Position numbers and translations under genes: made by a program. This document shows, piece after piece, positions 25,137 to 34,393 of a DNA stretch of 64,000 nt. The stretch's first letter is position 1. Each line of letters begins with the position of its first letter. The notes beneath the pieces are model-generated. The model was not told where the DNA came from and searched no databases. It worked only from the letters and a program-made list of their open reading frames with translations. Source of the stretch: Micromonospora echinaurantiaca (lineage in GTDB: Bacteria; Actinomycetota; Actinomycetes; Mycobacteriales; Micromonosporaceae); assembly GCF_900090235.1 (NCBI RefSeq), contig NZ_LT607750.1, positions 186,001-250,000 on the forward strand, read 5' to 3'.

Positions 25137-26134
25137 GCCTGTCCCCGACCGAGGGCGTGGCCCTGGCCGAGATCGAGTCCACCGGCGACGGTCCGGAGGA
25201 GAGGGCCCTGGTCGGCCGCTCGCCGGGCCAGCTCGTCTGGAGCCGGCTGCGGCGCGACCGGACCGCGCTGGTCAGCGGCGTGGTGCTGGTGGTCTTCGTG
25301 CTGCTGGCGCTGGGCGCGCCGCTGGTGCAGCGGCTGTACGGGGTGTCGCCGAACGAGCAGTTCGGCGAGCTGCTGGACGCCACCGGGATGCCGCTCGGCT
25401 ACGTCGGCGGGGTCAGCGGCGACCACTGGTTCGGGCTGGAGCCCGGCCTGGGCCGGGACATCTTCATCCGGATGATCTTCGGGATCCGCACCTCGCTGCT
25501 GATCGCGCTCGGCGCGGCCCTGATCACCACGACCGTCGGGGTGGTGCTCGGCATCATCTCCGGCTACCTGGGCGGGGTGGTCGACTCGGTGATCAGCTGG
25601 TTCACCGACGTCGCGCTGGCGATGCCGTTCCTGGTCTTCGCGCTGGCCGTGGTGCCGACGTTCTCGCTGCGCTTCTACGGCCCGCGGGACGCGGTGCCGA
25701 CCTGGTTCGCGGTCACCACGCTGATCGTGGTCTTCGCCGCGTTCGGGTGGACCAGCACCGCCCGGCTGGTCCGCGGCCAGGTGGTGTCGCTGCGCGAGCG
25801 GGAGTTCGTGGAGGCGGCCCGGGCCAGCGGCGCCGGGCTGGGGCACATGCTCTTCCGGCAGCTGCTGCCGAACATCTGGGCCCCGATCCTGGTGTCGTTC
25901 TCACTGCTGGTGCCGTCGTACGTGACCGGCGAGGCGGCGCTGTCCTTCCTCGGCGTCGGGCTGCCCGAGTCGGTGCCCAGCTTCGGTCGGATGATCTACC
26001 GCAGCATCGACTACCTGCAGACCGACCCGGCCTACGTCTTCTTCCCCGGCATCACGATCTTCGCGCTCGTGCTGGCGTTCAACCTCTTCGGCGACGCGCT
26101 GCGTGACGCGCTCGATCCGAAGTCGTCACGGTAA
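25133..26134 (+). CDS. Oligopeptide ABC importer permease, OppC-like
   Basis: This 333-residue inner-membrane permease has an N-terminal cytoplasmic extension, a first membrane helix ([19 protein letters not shown]) and the BPD_transp_1 domain with five more helices. The coupling (EAA) loop that touches the ATPases is [20 protein letters not shown]. It includes the DppC/OppC-specific external segment around [16 protein letters not shown]. Four-nt overlap (ATGA) with the OppF gene and a GGAGGTGACC ribosome site show coupling. It pairs with the next gene to form the transport channel. Confidence 0.95.
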   Translation: MSLSPTEGVALAEIESTGDGPEERALVGRSPGQLVWSRLRRDRTALVSGVVLVVFVLLALGAPLVQRLYGVSPNEQFGELLDATGMPLGYVGGVSGDHWFGLEPGLGRDIFIRMIFGIRTSLLIALGAALITTTVGVVLGIISGYLGGVVDSVISWFTDVALAMPFLVFALAVVPTFSLRFYGPRDAVPTWFAVTTLIVVFAAFGWTSTARLVRGQVVSLREREFVEAARASGAGLGHMLFRQLLPNIWAPILVSFSLLVPSYVTGEAALSFLGVGLPESVPSFGRMIYRSIDYLQTDPAYVFFPGITIFALVLAFNLFGDALRDALDPKSSR

Positions 26135-26145
26135 GGGGTCTACGC

Positions 26146-27132
26146 ATGGTGCGCTTCCTGCTGAAGCGGGTGCTGCTGGCGGTCTCGGTGCTGCTCGCGG
26201 TGAGCGTGGTCAGCTTCCTGATGTTCTTCGCGCTGCCCCGCGACCCGGTGACCGGCATGTGCCCGAAGAACTGCAACGCCGAGCGGCTGGAACGGGTGCG
26301 GACCGAGCTGGGGCTCAACGACCCGAAGGTCGAGCAGTACGCCAACTACATGAAGGGCATCTTCGTCGGCCGCGACCTGGGCAGCGCCCAGGGCGGCGAG
26401 TGCGCGGCGCCCTGCCTCGGCTACTCGTACGTCAACAGCGAGGCGGTCACGGACACCTTCGCCCGGGTGCTGCCGGTGACGCTGAACATCGTCATCCCGG
26501 CGGCGGTGCTCTGGCTCGCCATCGGGGTGGGGCTCGGCATGGTCTCGGCACTACGCCGGGGTTCGCTGCTGGACCGGATCTCGATCGGGCTGACCCTGAC
26601 CTTCGCCTCGCTGCAGCTCTACTTCGTCGGCGCGGTGCTGCTGCTGATCTTCGTCTACGCGTTGAAGATCCTGCCGACACCACGCTACGTGCCCATCTTC
26701 GAGAATCCGGTGGAGTGGGCCCGCGGTCTGGTGCTGGCCTGGGTGACCCTGGCGCTGCTCTTCTCCGCGATCTACGCGCGGCTGTCCCGGGCGCAGATGC
26801 TGGAGACGCTCTCCGAGGACTTCGTCCGCACCGCGCGTGCCAAGGGCATGCCGAAGCGGCAGGTGTACGGGCGGCACGCGCTGCGCGCGGCGATCACGCC
26901 GATCGTCACCATCGCCGGTCTGGACGTCGGCGCGGCGCTCGGCGGCACGGTGATCACCGAGACCACGTTCGGCATCCAGGGCCTGGGCCGCACCGCCGTG
27001 GAGGCGGTCCGGCAGGGCGACCTGCCGACCATCATGGCCACCGTGTTGATCTCCGCCCTCTTCGTCGTCGTCGCCAACGTCGTCGTCGACCTGCTCTACG
27101 CCTTCATCGACCCGCGGGTACGGCTGGGCTGA
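26146..27132 (+). CDS. Oligopeptide ABC importer permease, OppB-like
   Basis: This 328-residue permease begins with the family-typical VRFLLKRVLLAVSVLLAVSV helix and ends with VADLLYAFIDPRVRLG-like sequence (read as VVDLLYAFIDPRVRLG). The EAA loop is EDFVRTARAKGMPKRQVYGR. Between the first and second helices is a loop with Cys in GMCPKNCNA and GGECAAPCLGY; four Cys in an external loop of this kind is unusual and might form disulfides. It follows OppC by 11 nt. Together the two permeases form the peptide channel. Confidence 0.95.
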   Translation: MVRFLLKRVLLAVSVLLAVSVVSFLMFFALPRDPVTGMCPKNCNAERLERVRTELGLNDPKVEQYANYMKGIFVGRDLGSAQGGECAAPCLGYSYVNSEAVTDTFARVLPVTLNIVIPAAVLWLAIGVGLGMVSALRRGSLLDRISIGLTLTFASLQLYFVGAVLLLIFVYALKILPTPRYVPIFENPVEWARGLVLAWVTLALLFSAIYARLSRAQMLETLSEDFVRTARAKGMPKRQVYGRHALRAAITPIVTIAGLDVGAALGGTVITETTFGIQGLGRTAVEAVRQGDLPTIMATVLISALFVVVANVVVDLLYAFIDPRVRLG

Positions 27133-27191
27133 CCGCCGTGCCGGGTGCCGATCGTTGTGGCCCCGTTATCTGATCGAAATTTACCAACATC

Positions 27192-27211
27192 GAAAGCTAC
27201 GCGAAGCTTTC
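27192..27211 (+). promoter_or_regulatory. Small hairpin in the leader of the binding-protein gene
   Basis: GAAAGCT-acgcga-AGCTTTC is a perfect 7-bp stem with a 6-nt loop, in an unusually AT-rich stretch (27165-27215) just before the ribosome site GGAGGAG. It may mark an internal promoter or a segment that stabilises the binding-protein message. Confidence 0.4.
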
Positions 27212-27238
27212 CTTCATCGGCGATCCGGAGGAGTGAGT

Positions 27239-28984
27239 ATGCGAGCAAGACACCTCACCGCCATGGGCGGTGCGATCGCACTGGTGGTTGCCCTCGGTGC
27301 GTGTAGCGAGAACACCGGCGAGAACGCCGCCGGCGTGGACACCAACACGCCGCGCACCGGCGCCATCGCGACCGACCCCAAGGACTCCCTCGGCCCGGCG
27401 CCGGAGGTGCCCGGTGCCACCAAGGGCGGCACCTTCTACATCCTGCGGGAGAGCAAGATCTCCCACCTGGACCCGCAGCGGGTCTACTCGTTCGCCGGCC
27501 TGATGGGGAGCCAGCTCTACGCCCGCTACCTCACCACCTTCAAGGACGACGGCAAGGGGAACGTGACCCTGGTCGGCGACCTGGCGGAGACCCCGGGCAC
27601 CAACGTCAACAACGACTGCAAGGTCTGGGAATTCAAGATCAAGCAGGGCGTGAAGTTCGAGGACGGCCGGCCGATCACCAGCAAGGAGGTGGCGTACGGC
27701 ATCGCCCGCTCCTTCGACCCGGACCTCACCGGCGGCCCGACCTACATCCAGGAATGGCTGGTCGACGACCCGCAGTACGACACCAAGTGGGACTTCAAGG
27801 CCAACAAGACGTCGCTGCCGCCGGGGCTGACCACGCCGGACGAGCGGACGCTGCGCTTCGAGTTCAACAAGCCCCGCTGTGACCTGCCGTTCGCCGTCTC
27901 GCTGCCGGCCACCGCGCCGCTGCCGGCGGACAAGGACACCGGCGTCAACCTGGACAACCACCCGTTCTCCTCGGGCCCGTACAAGATCACCAAGCACACG
28001 CCCGGCGTGGAGATGGTGCTCGAGCGCAACGAGCACTGGGACCCGGCCACCGACGCGGTGCGGCACCAGTACCCGGACAAGTTCGTCTGGTCCTTCGGCG
28101 CGGACAACGCCACCCAGACCAACCGGGTGCTCGCCGGCACCGGCAACGACGCCGCCGCGGTGGCCACCGGCGGTGTTCCGTCCGAGCTGATCGCCAAGGT
28201 CACCGGCGACCCCGCGCTCAAGGAGCGGATGATCGTCGCGGCCACGCCGAACGCGTACCGGCTGAGCATCAACACCAGCCGGGTCACCGACCTGGCGGTC
28301 CGCCAGGCGATCAACCACGCGATCGACCGCAGCAGCATCACCAAGAACCTCGGCGGCCCGTACGGCGCCGTGCCGCTCACCACGCTGCTGCCGCCCACCA
28401 CGCTCGGCTACAAGCAGTTCGACGCCTACCCGGCCGGCGAGACCGGCAACCCGGAGAAGGCCAAGGAGGTGCTCGCCGGCAAGACCGCCAACCTGGTGCT
28501 CGGCACCTCCGACGACACCCCGTCGCAGGAGACCGCGACCCAGATCAAGAACGCCCTGGAGAAGGCCGGCCTCACCGTGACCGTCAAGGTCATCCCCGAG
28601 GACGGCTACCTCGACCACGTGAAGAAGAAGACCAACCCGTGGGACCTCTGGGTCGACTCGTGGGCGGCCGACTGGCCCAGCGGCGCCTCGATCCTGCCGG
28701 TGCTCTTCGACGGCCGGAACATCAAGGCCGAGGGCAACAGCAACACCTCGCAGCTGAACAACGACGCGATCAACGCGGAGTTCGACCGGGTGCTCGCGCT
28801 CGACCCGGCCAAGCAGGCCGAGGAGTGGAGCAAGCTGGACGAGCGGCTGATGAAGGAGTCGGCCCCGGCCGTGCCGCTGTACACCGAGGTGGTCTCGCTC
28901 GCCCACGGCGAGAAGGCCGGCGGCGTCTTCGTCGGCAGCATCTTCGGCTGGGCGAGCTTCGTGAACGCCTACGTCAAGCAGTGA
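27239..28984 (+). CDS. Peptide-binding lipoprotein of the ABC importer (SBP family 5)
   Basis: This 581-residue extracellular solute-binding protein delivers peptides to the importer. It has a lipoprotein signal peptide with lipobox LGAC (Cys22), a 45-residue acidic/Pro linker, then the cluster C binding-protein fold: GGTFYILRESKISHLDPQRV, a later FELRF-like strand (LRFEFNKPRCDLPFA), and RQAINHAIDRSSI in the hinge part. The ATG at 27239 follows GGAGGAG by 5 nt. It is the last of the five genes; binding-protein genes usually come first. The gap of 106 nt before it contains a hairpin and AT-rich DNA, so it may have its own promoter. Confidence 0.95.
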   Translation: MRARHLTAMGGAIALVVALGACSENTGENAAGVDTNTPRTGAIATDPKDSLGPAPEVPGATKGGTFYILRESKISHLDPQRVYSFAGLMGSQLYARYLTTFKDDGKGNVTLVGDLAETPGTNVNNDCKVWEFKIKQGVKFEDGRPITSKEVAYGIARSFDPDLTGGPTYIQEWLVDDPQYDTKWDFKANKTSLPPGLTTPDERTLRFEFNKPRCDLPFAVSLPATAPLPADKDTGVNLDNHPFSSGPYKITKHTPGVEMVLERNEHWDPATDAVRHQYPDKFVWSFGADNATQTNRVLAGTGNDAAAVATGGVPSELIAKVTGDPALKERMIVAATPNAYRLSINTSRVTDLAVRQAINHAIDRSSITKNLGGPYGAVPLTTLLPPTTLGYKQFDAYPAGETGNPEKAKEVLAGKTANLVLGTSDDTPSQETATQIKNALEKAGLTVTVKVIPEDGYLDHVKKKTNPWDLWVDSWAADWPSGASILPVLFDGRNIKAEGNSNTSQLNNDAINAEFDRVLALDPAKQAEEWSKLDERLMKESAPAVPLYTEVVSLAHGEKAGGVFVGSIFGWASFVNAYVKQ

Positions 28985-29017
28985 CGCCACCCATCGAGCC
29001 GTAACACCGCACGGACT

Positions 29018-29051
29018 GGCCCCCGGTCGACAACGTCGTCGGCCGGGGGCC
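29018..29051 (+). terminator. Terminator hairpin after the binding-protein gene
   Basis: GGCCCCCGGTCGAC (29018-29031) pairs with GTCGGCCGGGGGCC (29038-29051), 14 bp with one G-T pair and a 6-nt loop, 34 nt after the stop codon. Confidence 0.8.
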
Positions 29052-29103
29052 ACCGCGTTGCCGCACCGGCCGTGCCCCGGCGCCGCGGCGGCTGCTCCGC
29101 ATC

Positions 29104-29143
29104 GGGTGCGTCTGTTGTCGCCGAGGCGCCAACAGACGCACCC
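29104..29143. terminator. Second perfect 14-bp hairpin, before the convergent S9 peptidase gene end
   Basis: GGGTGCGTCTGTTG (29104-29117) pairs perfectly with CAACAGACGCACCC (29130-29143); the loop can form a small GCC/GGC stem. It is placed to terminate the minus-strand S9 peptidase transcript and, after the first hairpin, the plus-strand one. Confidence 0.8.
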
Positions 29144-29156
29144 AAACCGGCTCGGC

Positions 29157-31298
29157 TCAGAGGTGGGTACGGAGGAAGTCCAGCTCCAGCTTCAGCAGCC
29201 GCTCGGCGGTGCCGCCGGCGGCCATGTGGGTGGCCCCGGTCAGCGGCAGCACGTTGTGCGGGCGGCCGGTGGCCAGCAGCGCCGCCGAGAGGCGCAGCGT
29301 GTGCGCGGCCACCACGTTGTCGTCGGCCAGGCCGTGCACCAGCAGCAGCGGCCGGGCCTGCTCCGGGGCGGTCACCGGCTCGCCGGCCAGCTCCACCAGC
29401 GAGTGGTGCGCGTAGACGTCCAGCCCGTCGTCGGGCAGGCCCAGGTAGCGCTCGGTGTACGCGGTGTCGTAGAGGGCCCAGTCGGTCACCGGCGCGCCGA
29501 CGATGCCGCACCGGAACAGCTCCGGATGGCGCAGCACCGCCAACCCGGCCAGCCAGCCGCCGAACGACCAGCCCCGGACGGCGACCCGGCCCAGGTCGAG
29601 GTCGGGATGCTTCTCCGCCAGCGCGGTGAGCGCGTCCACCTGGTCGAGCAGGACGACGTCGGCCACCCGCCGGTGGATCGCCTTCTCGAACGACGGGGCC
29701 ACCCCGGGCGTGCCCCGGTTGTCCACGACCACCACCGCGAAGCCGGCGTCGGCCCACCACTGCCGTTCCAGCCAGGCCGCCCGGGCGGCGACCACCTCCT
29801 GGTGCCCCGGGCCGCCGTAGACGTCCAGCAACACCGGCAGCCGACGACCGGTGACGTGGTTGTCGGGGTAGAGCACCGCGCTCGGCAGCCGCCGGTCGGT
29901 CACCCGTTCCAGCAGCGGCAGCGGCGAGTACGGCGGGGTGGCGGCCAGCGAGCGGAGCACCGCCACCTCCCGGTCGCCCTGGTGCACCGTCCACCGGACG
30001 CCCGGATGGTCCAGTGAGGCGCTCCCCATTACCAGCACGTCCCCGCCGACCGCGCCGGTGTGCCAGCCCGGGTCGGTGGTGAGCCGGCGGGCGTCCACAC
30101 CGCCGCCGATGGTCGTCCGGACCCGGAACAGGTGCCGCTCGCTCGGCTCCCCGTCGCTCGCCTCGACCAGCAGGTCGGCCGGGCCGGAGCCGCCCGGCAG
30201 CCGCCCCACCACCCGCCGCACGTAGAGCGAGGGCGGGGTGAGCAGGGTGCCGTCGGCGAAGAGGCAGCGTGCGTCGTACCCGTCGTGGGCCAGTTCGCCG
30301 CCGACCAGCACCCGGCCGTCCGGCAGGTGCGCCGGGGTGCCGGCGATCGGCTCCACCCAGCGCGGGTCGGCCAGTTCCGCGTGGACCTGCGTCTCGCCGG
30401 TGCGCGGGTCGACGGCCAGCACCAGCCCGTGCTGCTGGGAGCGGCGCAGCACGGTGATCAGCGGCCCGCCGTCGGCCCACTGCACCGAGGTCAGGTAAGG
30501 GTAGGTCTCGCGGTCCCAGTGCACGTCGACCCAGCCGCCGTCGAGGTCGAGCAGGTGCAGGCTGACCTCGGCGTTCGGGCCACCGGCCCGGGGGTACGCG
30601 ACGGTGGTCGGCGGGCTCGCCGGGTCGGCCGGGTCGTGCAGGTGCCACCGGTCGAGCCGGGACTCGTCCACCCGCGCGGCCAGCACCGAGCGGCCGTCCG
30701 GCGCCCACCAGTAGCCGCGGAACCGGTCGAACTCCTCGGCCGCGATGTGCTCGGCCAGTCCCCAGGTGACCCCGGAGTCCTCGCCGGCCAGCAGGTTGTC
30801 GGCGCCGTCCGGCTCGACCACCCGCAACTGCCCGCGGCGCACCCCCTCGGCGGCGTCGGTGACGTACGCCAGCCGTTCTCCGGTCGGGTCGGGCCGTGGG
30901 TCGAGCACCGGCCCGACCGCGGCCACCTCGACCACGTCGCCGTGCACCAGGTCGGCCCGGAACAGCCGCCCGGCCAGCGCGAACACGGCCACCCGACCGG
31001 CGCCGTCGAGGGCGTACGAGCCGATGCCGGCGGCGCTCAGCCGCAGCCGCTCGCGCAGCGCCCGCTCACCCGGCCCGAGCGCGGCGCTGTCGGCGTCCGC
31101 GCCGAGCAGCGCGGCCGGGTCGGCGACCAGCCGCTCCTCGCCGCTGGCGACGTCCAGCAGCCAGAGCGCGTCGGCGGGATCCTCCGGGCCGGCGGAGCGC
31201 AGGAAGACCACCCGGGAACCGTCCTCGGCCACCGAGACGGCACGCGGCGCACCGTGGCTGAACCGGCGGGTACGGGCGGCCAGCTCCGGAAAGTCCAC
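29157..31298 (-). CDS. S9 family prolyl oligopeptidase-type serine peptidase (DPP IV-like)
   Basis: This 713-residue enzyme has an N-terminal beta-propeller (residues about 10-440, with repeated WLLDVASGEERL and RLAYVTDA-type blades) and a C-terminal alpha/beta hydrolase domain. The nucleophile Ser is in GWSFGGWLAGLAVL, the Asp candidate in GLADDNVV and the His in TGATHMAAGG. DPP IV-type signatures include the GYWWAPDG of blade four and the EEFDRFRGY double-Glu segment that binds the peptide N-terminus (AEEFDRFRGY), suggesting dipeptidyl-peptidase activity. No signal peptide, so cytoplasmic. GTG start at 31298, with TACGAT 7 nt upstream indicating a leaderless message. Confidence 0.92.
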   Translation of the reverse strand: MDFPELAARTRRFSHGAPRAVSVAEDGSRVVFLRSAGPEDPADALWLLDVASGEERLVADPAALLGADADSAALGPGERALRERLRLSAAGIGSYALDGAGRVAVFALAGRLFRADLVHGDVVEVAAVGPVLDPRPDPTGERLAYVTDAAEGVRRGQLRVVEPDGADNLLAGEDSGVTWGLAEHIAAEEFDRFRGYWWAPDGRSVLAARVDESRLDRWHLHDPADPASPPTTVAYPRAGGPNAEVSLHLLDLDGGWVDVHWDRETYPYLTSVQWADGGPLITVLRRSQQHGLVLAVDPRTGETQVHAELADPRWVEPIAGTPAHLPDGRVLVGGELAHDGYDARCLFADGTLLTPPSLYVRRVVGRLPGGSGPADLLVEASDGEPSERHLFRVRTTIGGGVDARRLTTDPGWHTGAVGGDVLVMGSASLDHPGVRWTVHQGDREVAVLRSLAATPPYSPLPLLERVTDRRLPSAVLYPDNHVTGRRLPVLLDVYGGPGHQEVVAARAAWLERQWWADAGFAVVVVDNRGTPGVAPSFEKAIHRRVADVVLLDQVDALTALAEKHPDLDLGRVAVRGWSFGGWLAGLAVLRHPELFRCGIVGAPVTDWALYDTAYTERYLGLPDDGLDVYAHHSLVELAGEPVTAPEQARPLLLVHGLADDNVVAAHTLRLSAALLATGRPHNVLPLTGATHMAAGGTAERLLKLELDFLRTHL

Positions 31299-31305
31299 AG
31301 GCCAG

Positions 31306-31311
31306 ATCGTA
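31306..31311 (-). promoter_or_regulatory. -10 hexamer TACGAT of the S9 peptidase gene, leaderless
   Basis: On the minus strand TACGAT is followed by 7 nt and the GTG at 31298. The divergent mshB promoter lies 70 nt away. Confidence 0.6.
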
Positions 31312-31380
31312 GAGCGGGCTCCGGGGTGATGTGGCCGACCTGCCTGGACGCGTACGGGTCGGCGGGGCAGAACCGCCGGT

Positions 31381-31386
31381 TAGAGT
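31381..31386 (+). promoter_or_regulatory. -10 hexamer TAGAGT of mshB, leaderless
   Basis: TAGAGT, then 7 nt, then the GTG at 31394. The same hexamer and spacing occur before the M16 peptidase gene at 58666, which supports the choice of the mshB start. Confidence 0.62.
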
Positions 31387-31393
31387 GACCGTC

Positions 31394-32311
31394 GTGACGA
31401 CGCTGCCCGACCGACGCCTGCTGCTGGTCCACGCGCACCCCGACGACGAGTCCATCGGCACCGGCTCGACCATGGCCCACTACGCCGCCACCGGCGCCCA
31501 CGTCACGCTGGTGACCTGCACCCTCGGCGAGGAGGGTGAGATCCACGTGCCGGCGCTGGCCCAGCTCGCCGCCGCCGAGGCCGACCAGCTCGGCGGCTAC
31601 CGGATCGCCGAGCTGGCGGCCGCCTGCGCCGCGCTCGGCGTCACCGACCACCGCTTCCTCGGCGGCGCCGGCCGCTACCGCGACTCCGGGATGATGGGGC
31701 TGCCCACCAACGAGCACCCCCGGGCCTTCTGGCAGGCCGACCTCGACGAGGCCGCCGGGCACCTGGTGGAGATCATGCGAGAGGTACGCCCCCAGGTCAT
31801 GATCACGTACGACGGCAACGGCTTCTACGGCCACCCGGACCACATCCAGGCGCACCGGGTCGCGATGCGCGCCCACCAGCTGGCCGCCGCGGAGGGCTTC
31901 GCCCCGGCGAAGGTCTACTGGACGGCCATGCCGCTGAGCGTGCTGGAGGCCGGCATGAACCACTTCGTCGAGTCGTCGGACAATCCCTTCGCCGGCATCG
32001 AGGACCTCTCCGAGCTGCCCTTCGGCACCCCGGACGAGCAGATCGCCGCCCGGATCGACGCCACCGAGCAGCACGCCGCCAAGGAGGCGGCGATGCGCGC
32101 GCACGCCACCCAGATCCCGTCCACCTCCTGGCTCTACTCGATCGCCGGCAACTTCGGCAGCGAGTTCATGGGCGTGGAGTACTACACCCTGGCGGTGGGC
32201 GAGAAGGGGTCGGGCTCCGGGCCGTACGGCTGGGAGGACGACCTGTTCGCCGGGCTGGACGTGGCCGACGGCCCGGACCGGTCCCCGGTCGCGGCGGCCG
32301 GTCTCCGGTGA
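31394..32311 (+). CDS. mshB: Mycothiol biosynthesis deacetylase MshB
   Basis: MshB removes the acetyl group from N-acetyl-glucosaminyl-inositol in mycothiol synthesis, using zinc. The 305-residue protein shows the metal-binding [15 protein letters not shown] (AHPDD), a second His in [10 protein letters not shown], and the MshB-specific [13 protein letters not shown]. The C-terminus runs into a Gly/Pro-rich tail. Starts possible are GTG at 31385 and 31394; I choose 31394 for the promoter spacing and because residues from there on match the usual [18 protein letters not shown] opening. The next gene overlaps by 4 nt. Mycothiol is the main thiol of actinobacteria, so this is a housekeeping gene. 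Confidence 0.95.
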   Translation: MTTLPDRRLLLVHAHPDDESIGTGSTMAHYAATGAHVTLVTCTLGEEGEIHVPALAQLAAAEADQLGGYRIAELAAACAALGVTDHRFLGGAGRYRDSGMMGLPTNEHPRAFWQADLDEAAGHLVEIMREVRPQVMITYDGNGFYGHPDHIQAHRVAMRAHQLAAAEGFAPAKVYWTAMPLSVLEAGMNHFVESSDNPFAGIEDLSELPFGTPDEQIAARIDATEQHAAKEAAMRAHATQIPSTSWLYSIAGNFGSEFMGVEYYTLAVGEKGSGSGPYGWEDDLFAGLDVADGPDRSPVAAAGLR

Positions 32312-32766
32312 CCCTGCCCGCCGCCCCGATGTCGGTCGCCCCGGACGAGACCACCCCGCCGCCGGCCGGCCGGCCGCACCCGCTGCTCGACCTCGCGCTG
32401 CGGTGGGCCGGCGGCCTGGTGGCGGTGCTCGCCGGGGTGGCGACCGGGGTGCTGGAGCTGCTGCTCGCCACGGTGCGGGTCGGCGGGCAGCTGATCGGGC
32501 TCTCGGCGCTGGTCGCCATCGGCGCGAACATCGCGCTGAGCTGGTTCGCCCACGAGGCGGTCGGCCACCGGTGGGCGGTGGCGCTGCCCGGTGTGCCCTG
32601 GTTCGCGCTGATGGCGGTCGCCGCGGTCCGTACCGACGAGGGTGACCTGCTGCTCGCCGGGGACAACTGGGTCGGGCTGGCGATGATCGTGGCCGGCGCG
32701 ATGACCTTCGCGGTGATGGGCTTCCGGCAGATCCTGGCGCCGCCGCCGGCACCCGGACGGGACTGA
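32308..32766 (+). CDS. Membrane protein coupled to mshB
   Basis: This 152-residue protein has about four hydrophobic segments: [53 protein letters not shown] (shorter) and [16 protein letters not shown]. It starts four bases inside mshB (GTGA overlap), so translation is coupled. In Mycobacterium a small conserved membrane protein gene (Rv1171) also follows mshB, and I think this is its counterpart. Its function, perhaps linked to mycothiol or simply conserved by position, is not known. Confidence 0.8.
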   Translation: MTLPAAPMSVAPDETTPPPAGRPHPLLDLALRWAGGLVAVLAGVATGVLELLLATVRVGGQLIGLSALVAIGANIALSWFAHEAVGHRWAVALPGVPWFALMAVAAVRTDEGDLLLAGDNWVGLAMIVAGAMTFAVMGFRQILAPPPAPGRD

Positions 32767-32847
32767 CGACACACAGCTTCCGGTGGTAAGTATTCCTGCC
32801 AGGAGGCCCGCCGCCGCGGCGGGCGCGAGTACGGCGGGAGGCGTGCG

Positions 32848-33318
32848 ATGAGGGAGCGGTGGCGCGCGATCGGTTTGCTCGCGGTCGCGCTGTTCGCGGT
32901 CAACGTGGTCGCCCGGCTGATCATCCGGTTCGGCTTCGACGGTGGCGACGACACCACCGCCGCCGACCGGGTGTCGCTCGGGATGTTCGTGGTGATCGGC
33001 CTGGTCCTGGCCGGGCTGGCGTTCGTCTGGGGCCGGCGCCGGCCGGTGGGCCGCTGGGCGGCCGACATGGCCGCCGGGGTGGGGCTGGCGCTGCTGCTGA
33101 CCGTGCTGGTCGGGCCGCTGCTGGTGGGGCAGAACCCGTTCGGCGGGGGTGCCGGCACGTTCTTCGCCCAGATCTGGCTCTACCTCGCCGCCACCGCGGC
33201 CGGGGTGCTGCTCGGCTACCTGGTCCTCACCGCGCTCGGCCTCGACCACCGTTCGCAGACCCTGAAGCGGTACGCCGAGATCAAGACCGCCAAGCCGCGC
33301 CGCCCGGTCCGGCGCTGA
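32848..33318 (+). CDS. Membrane protein, 156 aa
   Basis: No family recognised. It has four hydrophobic helices: AIGLLAVALFAVNVVARLII, LGMFVVIGLVLAGLAFVWG, ADMAAGVGLALLLTVLVGPLLV and IWLYLAATAAGVLLGYLVLTAL, ending in a basic cytosolic tail (KRYAEIKTAKPRRPVRR). The ATG at 32848 has GGGAGGCGTGCG upstream. It follows the mshB-linked membrane gene by 81 nt and probably shares its transcript. Third-position GC supports it strongly. Confidence 0.75.
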   Translation: MRERWRAIGLLAVALFAVNVVARLIIRFGFDGGDDTTAADRVSLGMFVVIGLVLAGLAFVWGRRRPVGRWAADMAAGVGLALLLTVLVGPLLVGQNPFGGGAGTFFAQIWLYLAATAAGVLLGYLVLTALGLDHRSQTLKRYAEIKTAKPRRPVRR

Positions 33319-33354
33319 CCCCGGCCGCGCCCGGCTTGGTCGCCGGGCGGTGGG

Positions 33355-34314
33355 TCAGTGCGGGGCGACCCGGGTGAGGTAGGTGTGGTGGGTGGTGAAG
33401 CCGAGCCCGCGGTAGAGCGCCACCGCCCCGGTGTTGCGCTGCTCGACCTGGAGGAAGGCGTGGCTGGCGCCGGTCGCCGCACCCCAGTCGGCGAGCGCCC
33501 GGATCACCCGGCCGGCGAGCCCCTGCCGCCGCGCCTCGGGCAGCACCTCGATCAGGCTCAGCCCGAGCCAGCGACCGCCGCCGGTGACCGTGCCCCGGCC
33601 GATTGCGACGAGCGTGCCGGCGGCGTACACCTGGGCGAAGCGGACCTGGTCCACGGCGGTGAGCACGTGCCGGGCGGCGTCCGGCAGGCCGCCCTTGCGG
33701 CCGGCGGCGATCGCCAGCCAGTCGTCGGACGGCGTGCCGACCAGCTCGACCGGCGGCGCGCCGGGACGCTCCGGCGGGCCGGGCGGCATCCCGGCCAGCG
33801 GCATGGTCTGCACCAGCACGGGCGGGCGGCTCTGCCAGCCGCGCGCGTCCAGTTCGGCGCCGACCGGCGCGGCGAGCGGCAGCGGGGTGTTCACCAGCGC
33901 GGGCTGTCCGCGTTCGGCGTACCAGCGGACGACCGCGTCCACCGCCGCCGGCAGCGGGCGGTCCGGGTCGCCCACCGGCAGCGCGCTGTTGGCCCGGCCG
34001 GTCCAGCCGTCGGCGCTGCGCAGCAGCCAGCCGCCGAGCCGTTCCCGGGTGGGCGCTGGCCAGGCCTCGTCGGCGGCCAGCTCCAGGGCGGTCACCGCGG
34101 CGGCGGTCGGCCGGCGCGACGGCGGCACCCGCTTGGCCCGGTGCACCTCAGATCGGGGCACCTGGAGCCTGCCGTGGTCGGTGGTGAGGGTGAGATGAGT
34201 CTCGCTCAGCTCGACCAACTCGCCGAGGGCGTCCGAGAACAGGGGTCTGCCTTCGCGAATCCCCACAATCCGGCGTACCACCACCCGGTGGCCCACATCC
34301 TGCTGACCGAGCAC
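33355..34314 (-). CDS. GNAT acetyltransferase with N-terminal SH3-like domain
   Basis: The 319-residue protein has two parts. Residues 1-58 form a small beta-barrel-like domain (RVVVRRIVGIREGRP, LFSDALGELVEL, LTLTTDHGRLQVPRSEV). Residues from about 70 form a GNAT domain in which the acetyl-CoA loop is EARRQGLAGRVIRALADW and the last strand is AFLQVEQRNTGAVALYRGLGF. Mycobacterial Rv0428c has the same SH3-GNAT order. The substrate is unknown. GTG at 34314 has GGGGAGGGGG upstream. It is divergent from the ferredoxin gene. Confidence 0.88.
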   Translation of the reverse strand: MLGQQDVGHRVVVRRIVGIREGRPLFSDALGELVELSETHLTLTTDHGRLQVPRSEVHRAKRVPPSRRPTAAAVTALELAADEAWPAPTRERLGGWLLRSADGWTGRANSALPVGDPDRPLPAAVDAVVRWYAERGQPALVNTPLPLAAPVGAELDARGWQSRPPVLVQTMPLAGMPPGPPERPGAPPVELVGTPSDDWLAIAAGRKGGLPDAARHVLTAVDQVRFAQVYAAGTLVAIGRGTVTGGGRWLGLSLIEVLPEARRQGLAGRVIRALADWGAATGASHAFLQVEQRNTGAVALYRGLGFTTHHTYLTRVAPH

Positions 34315-34393
34315 GATCGACCCCCTCCCCGGCGAGATACTAGGCTCTAACCGTCGCGGGTGATCGCGGCGTGTCTTGCGGAGGAGAAGATCG

